The notes: generated by a model not told the origin, from the sequence alone. A DNA stretch of 64,000 nt from Nocardioides sp. YR527 (GCF_900101045.1 NZ_FNFN01000006.1:186001-250000), one strand, 5' to 3'; numbered from the stretch's first letter, positions 1 through 10,163 are shown. Numbers and translations: made by a program.

Positions 1-57
1 GGCGAGCTGGGCGGGGAGCGGCTCGCCGCAGGTGCGGTCGAGGGTCACGGGGAGCAT
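1..57 (-). CDS. N-terminus of probable MocR/PdxR-type GntR regulator (partial)
   Basis: Only the first 19 codons are in the window, reading MLPVTLDRTCGEPLPAQLA from an ATG at 57. A leader of the form LPxxLDRxxGxPLxxQL is typical of MocR/PdxR regulators, which join a GntR winged helix to an aminotransferase-like PLP domain. The gene diverges from a pyridoxamine-phosphate-oxidase-family gene starting at 131, an arrangement that fits a regulator of B6-related genes. The 73-bp gap would hold both promoters and any operator. The call rests on a short leader and on context, so it is tentative. Confidence 0.5.
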   Translation of the reverse strand, partial: MLPVTLDRTCGEPLPAQLA

Positions 58-130
58 CGGTCGAATGGCCTGTCGGAGTAGGTCCGAATTGGCCCGTGCG
101 TGCAGGCCACTTCGCTACCAGGATGGTGCC

Positions 131-835
131 ATGAGCACGACGTTGTCACCCACCCCACGCACCCGGGTCAGCCGCGGGAAGAACCGCGCCGTCCCCGACC
201 GCGAGCGCCTCCACACCTTCCTCGGTGAGGCGCTCATCGCCCATCTGGGCGTCACCGTCGGATCGGGCGAGGACGCCCACCCGGTCGTCCTTCCCACCGC
301 GTACGGCTTCGATCTCGACGGCCCGGACGCGGGCGGGTCGCTCTACCTGCACGGCTCGGTGGCCGCCGGCTGGCTCGCCCGGGCGCTGGAGCGCGACGTG
401 TGCGTCACGATCACCGAGCTCGACGGCCTGGTCGCGGCGCGCAGCGGGTTCCATCACTCGATGAACTACCGCTCGGCGGTGGTCATCGGCCGCGCCCGCC
501 TGGTCGAGGGCCCGGAGGAGCGCGAGCGCGCCCTCGCGCTGGTCGTCGACCAGATGATCCCCGGCCGCTGGGAGACCCTGCGTCCGGCGACCCGCAAGGA
601 GCTCGCCGCGACCGCCGTACTCGCCCTCCCGCTCGCCGAGGCGTCGATGAAGGCGCGCGCCGAGGGCCCGGTCGACGACCCCGACGACATCGACTCCGGG
701 ACCTGGGCCGGAGTGATCCCGATCCACCGCGTCGCCGGCGCCCCGGTCACCGCCGAGGACGCCTCCGGGCCGGCCCCGGAGGATGTCGTACGCCGCGCCG
801 CCGGGCTCGGGGCGGAGGGATGCTCACCGAGGTAA
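131..835 (+). CDS. Pyridoxamine 5'-phosphate oxidase family flavin-binding protein
   Basis: This 234-residue protein looks like the PPOX (FMN-binding split-barrel) superfamily in its 'nitroimidazole resistance/NimA-like' branch. Visible hallmarks are the early strand HPVVLPTAYGF, the segment SLYLHGSVAAGWLARAL followed by VCVTITELDGLV, then FHHSMNYRSAVVIGRARLV, which together resemble the FMN-binding barrel. The substrate cannot be told from sequence. I chose ATG 131 because the PPOX similarity begins soon after it and the upstream in-frame codons look like intergenic sequence. It diverges from the partial MocR-like gene and is followed by nested inverted repeats that overlap its stop codon. 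True PdxH activity is not implied. Confidence 0.8.
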   Translation: MSTTLSPTPRTRVSRGKNRAVPDRERLHTFLGEALIAHLGVTVGSGEDAHPVVLPTAYGFDLDGPDAGGSLYLHGSVAAGWLARALERDVCVTITELDGLVAARSGFHHSMNYRSAVVIGRARLVEGPEERERALALVVDQMIPGRWETLRPATRKELAATAVLALPLAEASMKARAEGPVDDPDDIDSGTWAGVIPIHRVAGAPVTAEDASGPAPEDVVRRAAGLGAEGCSPR

Positions 836-940
836 CTCGGTGAGCGCACACTTCCTTCGTGGAACTCCGCGAAGGAAGTGAAACGTCACCGAGATAACTC
901 GGCGTGCCCCCCGACCGCTCACCGAGTTACCTCGGTGAAC
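822..940. repeat. Nested inverted repeats between convergent genes
   Basis: Positions 822-845 form a palindrome with 10-bp arms (GCTCACCGAG/CTCGGTGAGC) around GTAA, and GTAA includes the PPOX stop codon. Positions 917-940 are the reverse complement of 822-845 with one mismatch. Between them, 849-859 and 870-880 form an 11-bp perfect hairpin (CACTTCCTTCG). A shorter third relative (CCGAG-ATAA-CTCGG) lies at 889-902. The array sits between the convergent PPOX and tex genes and could act as a bidirectional terminator. Its self-similarity looks more like a dispersed repeat family than a simple terminator. Confidence 0.85.
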
Positions 941-949
941 ATCCAGCGC

Positions 950-3373
950 TCAGCTGAGCCCGGCGCGCCGCAGCGCGTCGGCCATGGCGCTGTTGGCGGG
1001 GGCGGGGCGGTTGCTCTGCCCGCCACGGTTGCCGCCGCTCTTGGCGCCACCCTTGGGCCCGCCCTTGCCCTGGCCGCCACGCTGGCCACCACGCTGGCTG
1101 CCGCGCTGGCCACCGCTGGGGCGACCGCCGGACTCGCTCTTGGCGCCCGCACCCGCGGGAGCGTCGTCGTTGAGCCGAAGCGTGAGCGAGATCCGCTTGC
1201 GGGCCTCGTCGACCTCCTGGACCTTGACGCGCACCACGTCACCGGAGCGGACCACGTCGCGTGGGTCCTCGACGAACTTGTCCGACATCGCGGAGATGTG
1301 GACCAGGCCGTCCTGGTGGACCCCGATGTCGATGAAGGCGCCGAAGGCGGCCACGTTGGTGACGGTGCCCTCCAGGACCATGCCGGGACGCAGGTCGGCG
1401 ATCACGTGCACCGACTCGGAGAAGGTGGCCGTGCGGAACTCCGGGCGCGGGTCGCGGCCGGGCTTCTCGAGCTCGGAGAGGATGTCGGTGACCGTCGGCA
1501 GACCGAACTGCTCGTCGACGAACTCCGACGGTTTCAGCGACTTCAGCGTCGAGGTGTTGCCGATCAGTGACCCGATGTCCGCGGAGGCCTTGTCCAGGAT
1601 GCGGTTGACCACCGGATAGGCCTCCGGGTGGACGCCGGACATGTCGAGCGGGTCGTCGCCGCCACGGATCCGGAGGAACCCGGCCGCCTGCTCGAACGCC
1701 TTCGGGCCGAGCCGCGCCACCTTGGTGAGCTCGCGTCGGGTCCGGAACGGGCCGTTGGCGTCCCGGTGCGCGACGATCGCCGAGGCGAGCGACTCGGTGA
1801 TCCCCGAGACCCGACGCAGCAGCGGAGCCGAGGCGGTGTTGAGGTCGACGCCGACGCCGTTCACGCAGTCCTCGACGACCGCGTCCAAGGACTTGGAGAG
1901 GCCGTACTCGGGCAGGTCGTGCTGATACTGCCCGACGCCGATCGACTTCGGCTCGATCTTGACCAGCTCGGCCAGCGGGTCCTGAAGGCGGCGCGCGATC
2001 GACACCGCCCCACGCAGCGACACGTCGAGCTCGGGAAGCTCGGAGGAGGCGTACGCCGAGGCGGAGTAGACCGAGGCGCCCGCCTCGGAGACCATCACCT
2101 TGGTCATCTTCAGGTCCGGCAGCAGCTTCAGCAGGTCGGCGGCGAGCTTGTCGGTCTCGCGCGAGGCGGTGCCGTTGCCGATCGCGATCAGGTCGACGGA
2201 GTGCTTCTTGGCCAGCTTCGCCAGGGTCGCCAGCGATCCGTCCCAGTCACGCCGCGGCTCGTGCGGGTAGACCGTCGAGGTGTCGACCACCTTCCCGGTC
2301 GCGTCCACGACGGCCACCTTCACGCCCGTGCGGATGCCGGGGTCCAGGCCCATCGTCGCCCGCGTACCGGCCGGCGCGGCCAGCAGCAGGTCGCGCAGGT
2401 TGTCGGCGAAGACCGCGATCGCGGCCTCCTCGGCAGCGGTGCGGATCCGGGTGCGCATGTCGAGCTCGAGGCGGAAGAGGATCCGCGTACGCCACGCCCA
2501 CCGCACCGTCTCGGCCAGCCACTTGTCCGCCGGACGGCCGGAGTCCGTGATCTCGAAACGGGCAGCGATCGAGCGCTCGTAGTCGGTGGCGACCCCGGGC
2601 TCCGGCTCCTCGGCGTAGGGGGACAGGGTGAGGTCGAGCACCTCCTCCTTCTCCGCGCGCAGGACGGCCAGGGTGCGGTGCGACGGCAGCGATGCGTACG
2701 CCTCGGAGAACTCGAAGTAGTCGGAGAACTTCGCCGCCGCCGGGTCGTTCTCGCGGCCCTCGCGGACGCGGGTCACCAGGCGACCCTGCTTCCACATCCG
2801 CTCGCGCAGCGTGCCGATCAGGTCGGCGTCCTCGCCGAACCGCTCGACCAGGATCGCCCGGGCGCCGTCGAGCGCGGCCTTCGTGTCGGCCACGTTCTCC
2901 CCGAGGAAACCCTCGGCGAGAGCGACCGGGTCCTGGGACGGGTCGGCCATCAGCCCGTCGGCCAGCGGCTCGAGCCCGTTCTCGCGGGCGATCATCGCCT
3001 TGGTGCGCCGCTTCGGCTTGAACGGCAGGTAGATGTCCTCCAGCCGCGCCTTGGTGTCGGCGGCGAGGATCGAGGCCTGCAGTTCGGGGGTGAGCTTGTC
3101 CTGCTTCGCGATCTCGGCGAGTACGGCCGCACGCCGCTCCTCCAGGTCGCGCAGGTAGCCGAGACGCTCCTCCAACGTACGCAGCTGGGCGTCGTCGAGG
3201 CCGCCGGTCACCTCCTTGCGGTAGCGCGCGATGAACGGCACCGTCGAGCCCTCGTCGAGCAGGGCGACAGCGGCGGTCACCTGCGCCGGGCGCACCCCGA
3301 GATCTTCGGCGATGCGGGCCGGGATGGCGGCCATCGAGTCTGCGAGCGTCGGAGCTGATGGGGTTGTCGTCAC
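950..3373 (-). CDS. tex: Tex family transcription accessory / RNA-binding protein
   Basis: The 807-residue protein has the standard Tex order: an N-terminal helical region (IAEDLGVRPAQVTAAVALLDEG), the YqgF-homologous RNase H-like core (TMGLDPGIRTGVKVAVVD), a helix-hairpin-helix region (SKSLDAVVEDCVNGVGVDLN, then LARLGPKAFEQAAGFLRI), and a C-terminal S1 RNA-binding domain (GMVLEGTVTNVAAFGAFIDIG). A basic Gly/Gln/Arg-rich tail of about 60 residues follows S1 and probably adds RNA affinity. GTG 3373 was chosen, preceded by a weak GGATGG site. ATG 3331 is an alternative that would remove 14 residues. The gene is convergent with the PPOX gene and divergent from ndk. Confidence 0.95.
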   Translation of the reverse strand: MTTTPSAPTLADSMAAIPARIAEDLGVRPAQVTAAVALLDEGSTVPFIARYRKEVTGGLDDAQLRTLEERLGYLRDLEERRAAVLAEIAKQDKLTPELQASILAADTKARLEDIYLPFKPKRRTKAMIARENGLEPLADGLMADPSQDPVALAEGFLGENVADTKAALDGARAILVERFGEDADLIGTLRERMWKQGRLVTRVREGRENDPAAAKFSDYFEFSEAYASLPSHRTLAVLRAEKEEVLDLTLSPYAEEPEPGVATDYERSIAARFEITDSGRPADKWLAETVRWAWRTRILFRLELDMRTRIRTAAEEAAIAVFADNLRDLLLAAPAGTRATMGLDPGIRTGVKVAVVDATGKVVDTSTVYPHEPRRDWDGSLATLAKLAKKHSVDLIAIGNGTASRETDKLAADLLKLLPDLKMTKVMVSEAGASVYSASAYASSELPELDVSLRGAVSIARRLQDPLAELVKIEPKSIGVGQYQHDLPEYGLSKSLDAVVEDCVNGVGVDLNTASAPLLRRVSGITESLASAIVAHRDANGPFRTRRELTKVARLGPKAFEQAAGFLRIRGGDDPLDMSGVHPEAYPVVNRILDKASADIGSLIGNTSTLKSLKPSEFVDEQFGLPTVTDILSELEKPGRDPRPEFRTATFSESVHVIADLRPGMVLEGTVTNVAAFGAFIDIGVHQDGLVHISAMSDKFVEDPRDVVRSGDVVRVKVQEVDEARKRISLTLRLNDDAPAGAGAKSESGGRPSGGQRGSQRGGQRGGQGKGGPKGGAKSGGNRGGQSNRPAPANSAMADALRRAGLS

Positions 3374-3483
3374 GGAACGCCATCCTGCCGCATCCCACCG
3401 ACATGGTTTCAACAAGGCTGACGAGGCACGGCCGCGACCGGCCCGAACGTGCCCGGGCCGGCCCGCCCCGATACGCTCAGCCC

Positions 3484-3888
3484 ATGACGCAGCGCACGTT
3501 CGTGATCCTGAAGCCCGACGCCGTCCGCCGGGGCCTGGTGGGGGAGATCCTGTCCCGCTACGAGGCCAAGGGCCTCTCGATCGTGAAGCTGGAGCACCGC
3601 ACGATCGACGCGGGCACGGCCGACGAGCACTACGCCGAGCACGTCGAGCAGCCGTGGTACCCGCCGCTGCGTGACTTCGTCACCTCCGGCCCGCTCGTCG
3701 CCGCCGTCCTCGAGGGCGACGAGGCGATCGAGGTCGTCCGTGCGCTCAACGGAGCCACCGACGGCCGCAAGGCCGCCCCGGGCACCATCCGCGGTGACCT
3801 GTCCCTCTCCAACCGCGAGAACCTCGTGCACGGCTCCGACTCGCCTGAGTCGGCCGATCGCGAGATCAAGCTCTGGTTCGGCGCCTGA
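3484..3888 (+). CDS. ndk: Nucleoside-diphosphate kinase
   Basis: Ndk transfers the gamma phosphate from ATP to NDPs through a phosphohistidine. This 134-residue protein has the family length, the N-terminal RTFVILKPDAVRRGLVGEI and the active-site motif NLVHGSDSPESA with catalytic His116. There is no good Shine-Dalgarno site before ATG 3484, but TACGCT lies at 3472-3477, six nucleotides upstream. This fits a -10 box and a leaderless transcript. A strong intrinsic terminator follows. Confidence 0.97.
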   Translation: MTQRTFVILKPDAVRRGLVGEILSRYEAKGLSIVKLEHRTIDAGTADEHYAEHVEQPWYPPLRDFVTSGPLVAAVLEGDEAIEVVRALNGATDGRKAAPGTIRGDLSLSNRENLVHGSDSPESADREIKLWFGA

Positions 3889-3931
3889 GACGCCGCAGGA
3901 AGCGACCGCACGAAGCGCGGATCCGCTGACC

Positions 3932-3966
3932 GATCGCGCCGGTGATCCACCGGCGCGATCTCTCGT
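3932..3966 (+). terminator. Intrinsic terminator after ndk
   Basis: A perfect 13-bp stem (3932-3944 with 3948-3960, starting GATCGCGCCGGTG) has a three-base loop and is followed by TCTCGTTTTC. It separates ndk from the mre operon. Confidence 0.85.
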
Positions 3967-4151
3967 TTTCACGGTCTTTCGACGGTGTCCGAAACCAGGT
4001 ATCCCCGGCTTCGACGCCGCGGACGTACCCCGTATCGTTGCGGTTTCGGCGAGCCTCTCCGGATTGAGGCTCGGACCTTCGTAGCCTCGTCGGGAGGCCC
4101 GTATCCTGCAGCACAGATCCCCGACGCGGCGCCCCGGGAACGCGAGGACGT

Positions 4152-5177
<1,026 letters not shown>

Positions 5178-5178
5178 C

Positions 5179-6195
5179 GTGTCGTTGCTGAGCCCCCGCC
5201 CCAGCGAACGTCTGCGCAAAGGGCTGGAACAACGCAAAGGCCCCAAACCCAAGGTCCGTACGCCGCGGGAGAGGCTCAACCGCCGCGGCAGCCTCGAGAC
5301 CAAGCCCGGCGGCGGGGGGCCGAAGCGCACCTGGCTGATCGCGCTCATCCTGTGCTGCGCGACGCTGGCCACGCTCGACCAGACCCCCGTCCTGGAGCCG
5401 GCCCGGGCCGCGGTCGGCGAGGTGATCTCCCCGCTCGAGACCGGCGCTGCCCTGGTCGCCCGTCCGTTCACCGACATCCCGGAGTGGTTCGACACCCGCG
5501 ACGACCTGCGCGACCGGGTCGCGAAGCTCGAGGCCGAGAACTCCACCCTGCGCCGCCAGGTCGAGGTCACCGACTACGGCCGGGCCAAGCTCGCCGAGTA
5601 CGAGTCGATCACCCGCGCCGCCGAGGACCTCGGCTACTCCATGGTGCCGGCGCGCGTCACCGCCTACGGCCCAGCCCAGACCTTCCGCCGCACCGTCACC
5701 ATCGATGCCGGCAGCGCCGCCGGGATCAGGTCCGACATGTCGGTGGTGACCGGCGACGGCCTGGTCGGCCGGGTGCTGCGGGTCACCAAGACCTCGGCGA
5801 CGGTCCTGCTGATCGTCGACGCCGCCTCGGTCGTCGGCGGTCGTGTCGGCGGTGAGGACCGCAGCGGCAAGAAGTCGGGCCAGGTCGGCATGGTCCGGGG
5901 CTCCGGCGTGGTCGCCGGCTCCGGTCTGCTGACCCTCGACCTCGTCGACCGGTCCACCGCCCCGCTCAAGGGCGACACGGTCATCACCTGGGGTGACGGC
6001 CGGGCCGCTCCGTACGTCTCCGGGCTGCCGATCGGCGAGGTGACCGACAGCTTCGAGAGCGTGCGCGACTCCTCGCAGACGGCCCGGATCAAGCCGTACG
6101 TCGACTTCGGCTCGCTCGACGTCGTCGGCGTGGTGGTGCCGGGCGGCACCATGAGCGACCGCGCCGTGATCACGCCGGAAGGAGAGCTGCGATGA
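5179..6195 (+). CDS. mreC: Rod-shape-determining protein MreC
   Basis: MreC links MreB to the periplasmic-side wall machinery. The 338-residue product has a basic cytoplasmic N-terminus (about 1-50), one membrane segment (TWLIALILCCATLATLDQ), a coiled coil (RDDLRDRVAKLEAENSTLRR) and the paired beta-barrel region ending near VVVPGG. The start is GTG 5179. The unusually basic N-terminal stretch of roughly 50 residues before the membrane segment is long for MreC, but common in actinobacteria. Its stop overlaps the mreD start. Confidence 0.95.
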   Translation: MSLLSPRPSERLRKGLEQRKGPKPKVRTPRERLNRRGSLETKPGGGGPKRTWLIALILCCATLATLDQTPVLEPARAAVGEVISPLETGAALVARPFTDIPEWFDTRDDLRDRVAKLEAENSTLRRQVEVTDYGRAKLAEYESITRAAEDLGYSMVPARVTAYGPAQTFRRTVTIDAGSAAGIRSDMSVVTGDGLVGRVLRVTKTSATVLLIVDAASVVGGRVGGEDRSGKKSGQVGMVRGSGVVAGSGLLTLDLVDRSTAPLKGDTVITWGDGRAAPYVSGLPIGEVTDSFESVRDSSQTARIKPYVDFGSLDVVGVVVPGGTMSDRAVITPEGELR

Positions 6196-6746
6196 GCCAG
6201 ATGGAAGGCCGCGCCTCGAGCGCCGCACCGGTGCTGCGCAACGTCCTGGTCGGCATGCTGGTCGTCATCGCCGTCGTCCTCCAGTTGAGCGTGGCGCCCG
6301 CCTTCGCCATCCGCGGGATCACCCCCGACCTCGCGCTCCTGGTCGTCCTCGCGGTCGCGCTCTCCCGCGGCGGGCAGGCCGGTCTGGTGACCGGGTTCGC
6401 CGCCGGCGTACTGCTCGATCTGGCACCGCCCGCCGACCACACCGCGGGCCGGTGGGCCCTCGCGCTGCTGATCGTCGGCTACGTCGCCGGGCGCGTCCGC
6501 GAAGGCAGCGTCGGCGAGAGCCGCAGCCACGGTGGCCAGGGCCGTCCCAACGCGACGACCGTGATGGCGACGGTGTCAACCTGCGCGTTCATCGGGGTCA
6601 GTATCTTCGCGGTCAGCGGCCTGATCCTCGGCGAGGCACCATTGACGCTGCTGCCGACCGTGGCGATCAGCGTGGGCTACGACCTGCTGCTGGCGCCGTT
6701 GCTGATCCCGGCGCTGCTGTGGCTGATCGGCAAGGGGGACTCCTGA
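6192..6746 (+). CDS. mreD: Rod-shape-determining protein MreD
   Basis: This 184-residue integral membrane protein has about five hydrophobic segments (for example VLVGMLVVIAVVLQLSV, LALLVVLAVALSRGG and LLAPLLIPALLWLIG). Size, hydropathy and position between mreC and a class B PBP identify MreD, which bridges the elongasome parts in the membrane. The ATG at 6192 overlaps the mreC stop by four bases (ATGA), so translation is probably coupled. Confidence 0.93.
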   Translation: MSQMEGRASSAAPVLRNVLVGMLVVIAVVLQLSVAPAFAIRGITPDLALLVVLAVALSRGGQAGLVTGFAAGVLLDLAPPADHTAGRWALALLIVGYVAGRVREGSVGESRSHGGQGRPNATTVMATVSTCAFIGVSIFAVSGLILGEAPLTLLPTVAISVGYDLLLAPLLIPALLWLIGKGDS

Positions 6747-6747
6747 G

Positions 6748-8835
6748 ATGCCGGCGAGCAGACTCTCCACCGCGCAGGTCAGCCGGCTGCGGCTGATCGT
6801 GATCCAGGCGCTCGTCTTCTCGCTGCTGGCCACGCTCGGGGTCAGGCTCTTCTACCTGCAGGTACGCCACGGCGACGCCTACCAAGCAGCGGCGGCCTCG
6901 CAGTCCAAGCGCGAGATCGTGCGCCAGCCGGTGCGCGGCATCATCGTCGACGCCCAGGGCCGGCCGATCGTGACCAACCGTTCCGCCTGGGTGGTCAGCC
7001 TCGATCAGGGTGTGCTCGACGGCCTCGACGACGATGACAGGAAGACGCTGATGGCTCGCGTCGCCAAGGCCGTCGACGTGTCCCCGAAGAAGCAGGACGA
7101 GGCGATCGCCAACTGGTCCGGCACCCGCTACCAGCCGGTCCCGATCGCCACCGACGTCTCCGAGTCGACCGCGCTGCGCATCCTCGAGCAGCCGGAGGAC
7201 TTCCCCGGGGTGGTCGCGGAGAAGCAGACGCTGCGCTCCTACCCCAGCCCCTTCGGTATCAACGCCGCCGGTGTGCTGGGCTATCTCTCCCCGATCACCG
7301 AGGACGAGAACGACAACGCCAAGGAGCGCGGCGACGAGTCGCTCAACATCACCTCGATGGTGGGTCGCTCCGGCGTCGAGAAGGAGTACGACCAGTGGCT
7401 GCGCGGGATGCCCGGCTACGACACCGTCACCGTCGACTCGGTCGGCCGTGAGATCGGGCGCGGCGACTCGGTCGCCTCCCAGCCGGGCGACACGCTGGTG
7501 ACCAGCATCGACGCCAAGGTGCAGGGCCGTGCCGAGAAGCTGCTCGCCGAGTCGATCGAGACCGCGCGCAACACCTTCGACAAGATCTCCGGCCGCAACT
7601 TCGAGGCCGACTCCGGCTCGGTCGTGGTCATGGAGGCGCAGACCGGCCGACTGGTCGCGATGGCCAACCAGCCGACGTACGACCCCGAGGAATGGGTCGG
7701 CGGGATCACCCAGAAGCAGCTCGACAGGCTCTACTCAGAGAAGGCGGGCTACCCGCTGTTGCCACGGGCGACGCAGGGCCAGTTCGCGCCCGGTTCGACG
7801 TGGAAGCCGTTCATGACGGTCGGCGCGCTCAACAACGGCTACAGCCGCGACACCCTGCTCAACTGTTCCAGCGGGCTCCAGGTGGGCAACCGGGTGTTCA
7901 AGAACTACGAGTCGGGCGCCTACGGGTTCATCGACTTCGCCAAGGCGCTCCAGGTCTCCTGCAACACGTTCTTCTACCAGGTCGGGGTCCACTACTGGCA
8001 GAAGTACGGCGCCAACCCCGCCGACGTCAACGCCAAGGACCCGCTCGTGGAGACCGCCAAGGCCTTTGGCTTCGGCAAGCGCACCGGCATCGACCTGCCG
8101 GGGGAGTCGGCGGGCCGGATCGCGGACCGGAAGTGGAAGGCCGAGTACTACGAGGCCATGAAGGGCTACTACTGCCGGATGGACGAGAAGAAGAACGCCC
8201 CCACCGACTTCCTGCAGCTCTTCGCCCACGAGTTCTGCATCGAGGGCAACTACTACCGCACCGGCGACGCGGTGAACTTCTCCATCGGCCAGGGCGACAC
8301 CATGGTCACCCCGATCCAGCTCGCTCGGGCCTACGCGTCCCTGGCCAACGGCGGCACCCTCTACGAGCCCAGGATCGGGAAGGCGGTCGTCAGCGGCGAC
8401 GGGACGGTGGTCGAGAAGATCGATCCCAAGGTCGCCGGCAAGGTGAAGATGTCGGCCAAGAGCATCGACTACGTCAACGAGGCGCTGCTCGGCACTCCTC
8501 AGTCGGGCTCCCTGGCCTGGAAGTTCGGCGGGTTCCCGCTCGACGAGGTGAAGGTGCGCGGCAAGACCGGCACCGCCGAGGTCACCGGCAAGCAGACGAC
8601 CGGCTGGGTCGCGACGTACAACAAGAAGTACGTGGTCATCATGACCATCTCCCAGGGTGGCACCGGCTCGGGCTCGGTGGGCGATGCCGTACGCAAGCTG
8701 TGGGAGTCGCTCTACGGGATCGAGGAGGGCGGCGCCGAGGTCCGGCCCGACAAGGCCGCGATCAGGGGCGTCGACCCGCCGAGGAACCTGCCGGCCTTCG
8801 GCGCGGACGGCTCGATCGTCGCACCCAAGGACTGA
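6748..8835 (+). CDS. mrdA: Penicillin-binding protein 2 (elongation class B transpeptidase)
   Basis: This peptidoglycan D,D-transpeptidase of the elongasome has 695 residues. One N-terminal membrane segment (residues ~15-32) is followed by a PBP dimerisation domain and the transpeptidase domain. The three catalytic motifs are STWK (nucleophile Ser350, Lys353), SCN (404-406) and KTG (606-608). The domain order and the rodA gene just downstream identify the PBP2/RodA pair. ATG 6748 lies one base after the mreD stop. Confidence 0.96.
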   Translation: MPASRLSTAQVSRLRLIVIQALVFSLLATLGVRLFYLQVRHGDAYQAAAASQSKREIVRQPVRGIIVDAQGRPIVTNRSAWVVSLDQGVLDGLDDDDRKTLMARVAKAVDVSPKKQDEAIANWSGTRYQPVPIATDVSESTALRILEQPEDFPGVVAEKQTLRSYPSPFGINAAGVLGYLSPITEDENDNAKERGDESLNITSMVGRSGVEKEYDQWLRGMPGYDTVTVDSVGREIGRGDSVASQPGDTLVTSIDAKVQGRAEKLLAESIETARNTFDKISGRNFEADSGSVVVMEAQTGRLVAMANQPTYDPEEWVGGITQKQLDRLYSEKAGYPLLPRATQGQFAPGSTWKPFMTVGALNNGYSRDTLLNCSSGLQVGNRVFKNYESGAYGFIDFAKALQVSCNTFFYQVGVHYWQKYGANPADVNAKDPLVETAKAFGFGKRTGIDLPGESAGRIADRKWKAEYYEAMKGYYCRMDEKKNAPTDFLQLFAHEFCIEGNYYRTGDAVNFSIGQGDTMVTPIQLARAYASLANGGTLYEPRIGKAVVSGDGTVVEKIDPKVAGKVKMSAKSIDYVNEALLGTPQSGSLAWKFGGFPLDEVKVRGKTGTAEVTGKQTTGWVATYNKKYVVIMTISQGGTGSGSVGDAVRKLWESLYGIEEGGAEVRPDKAAIRGVDPPRNLPAFGADGSIVAPKD

Positions 8836-8846
8836 GGAAGGCGCTG

Positions 8847-10070
8847 ATGAAGAACGACGTGATGGCCTTCGTACGCCGCATCGACCTGGTCCTCCTGGGC
8901 GCGGTGCTGGTCCTGGTGTCGCTCTCGGTGCTGCTGGTCTGGTCCGCGACCATCCACCGGGACGCGATCACCGGCGGCGACACCACCGCCTACCTGCGCA
9001 AACAGGCGATCAACGTGGCCGCCGGGCTGGTGCTGATGGTGGGCGTGGTCGCGACCAACCACCGCTGGGTCCGGCTCCTGACGCCCGTGGTCTACCTGGC
9101 CGCGGTGGTCGGGCTGGTGCTGGTGCTCGTGATGGGCTCGACGGTCAACGGGTCGAAGTCGTGGGTGAATCTCGGGCCGGTGCAGGTCCAGCCCTCGGAG
9201 CTGGCCAAGCTGGCCGTGGTCATCGCGATGGCGCTGGTCCTGGCCGAGCGCAGCGAGGGCCGCTGGCGGGCACGGGTGTCGCTGGGCGACGTGGTCGCGA
9301 TGATCCTGGTCGCGGCGGTGCCGATCGTCCTGGTCCTTCTCCAACCCGACCTCGGCACCACGCTGGTGCTCGGGGTGACGGTCTTCTGCGTGCTGGCGGC
9401 CGCGGGGACACCGCGGCGGTGGCTGGCGCTGCTGGCCTTGACCGGTGTGGCGGGTGCCACGACGGTGGTCGCGACCGGGGTGCTGAAGCAGTACCAGATC
9501 AACCGGTTCATGGCGTTCACCGATCCGTCGCTGGATCCTCGCGGGGCCGGTTACAACGTCCAGCAGGCGCGGATCGCGATCGGCGACGGCGGCATCTTCG
9601 GGCAGGGCCTGTTCCAGGGATCGCAGGCCCGCGCGGGCTTCGTCCCCGAGCAGCACACCGACTTCATCTTCACGGTCGTGGGGGAGGAGCTCGGGCTGGT
9701 CGGCTCGCTGCTGGTGATCGGGCTGATCGGTGTCGTGCTGTGGCGCGGCCTGCGGATCGCGGCGCGCACCGACGACCTCTTCGGGCGGGTGGCGGCAGCC
9801 GGGATCGTGTGCTGGCTCGGCATCCAGAGCTTCCAGAACATCGGGATGTGCCTGGGCATCATGCCGGTGACCGGGGTGCCGCTACCGCTGATCTCCTACG
9901 GCGGATCCTCGATGATCGCGGCGCTGCTGGCGGTCGGTCTGCTGCTCGGCATCTCGGCCCGTTCGCGGCGCACCGGTCTGGACCGGTCCGGACCACTTCA
10001 AGACCTCCGTTCGCGCGATCGCCTGCAGGTTGCTGCAGTGCGAAAAGATGTCGCGTTTCATCGTCAGTAA
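8847..10070 (+). CDS. rodA: SEDS-family peptidoglycan glycosyltransferase RodA
   Basis: RodA polymerises lipid II into glycan strands with PBP2. The 407-residue protein has about ten membrane segments and the SEDS signatures NGSKSWVNLG, VQPSELAKL, FVPEQHTDFIFTVVGEELG and GVPLPLISYGGSS. The conserved fold ends near ISARSRR (about 45 residues before the stop). The remaining tail, ending LQVAAVRKDVAFHRQ, is encoded by DNA that also carries the upstream element of the next gene (see 10029-10080), so the tail may have no function of its own. Confidence 0.96.
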   Translation: MKNDVMAFVRRIDLVLLGAVLVLVSLSVLLVWSATIHRDAITGGDTTAYLRKQAINVAAGLVLMVGVVATNHRWVRLLTPVVYLAAVVGLVLVLVMGSTVNGSKSWVNLGPVQVQPSELAKLAVVIAMALVLAERSEGRWRARVSLGDVVAMILVAAVPIVLVLLQPDLGTTLVLGVTVFCVLAAAGTPRRWLALLALTGVAGATTVVATGVLKQYQINRFMAFTDPSLDPRGAGYNVQQARIAIGDGGIFGQGLFQGSQARAGFVPEQHTDFIFTVVGEELGLVGSLLVIGLIGVVLWRGLRIAARTDDLFGRVAAAGIVCWLGIQSFQNIGMCLGIMPVTGVPLPLISYGGSSMIAALLAVGLLLGISARSRRTGLDRSGPLQDLRSRDRLQVAAVRKDVAFHRQ

Positions 10071-10080
10071 ACTCGATTAC
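10029..10080 (+). promoter_or_regulatory. Upstream element of subtilase 1 (shared with subtilase 2)
   Basis: GTTGCTGCAGTGCGAAAAG at 10029-10047 and GATTAC at 10075-10080 recur upstream of the second subtilase at 11974 and 12021, with offsets of 46 and 47 bp between the two parts. Sequence around them is not conserved, so this is probably a promoter or operator rather than leftover duplication. The copy overlaps the 3' end of rodA. Confidence 0.6.
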
Positions 10081-10163
10081 GTTCCGTCCCGGTTGCCCTA
10101 CAGGGCATCTGTTACCCCTTGCAGCCCTCAACCCGAGGCTGCTTGACGACGGGAGCAGTAATC

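Noticed and set aside
7692..8846. Long in-frame extension upstream of the rodA start
   Set aside because: It reads through mrdA in another frame. SEDS similarity begins only at ATG 8847, and mrdA carries full catalytic motifs in its own frame.
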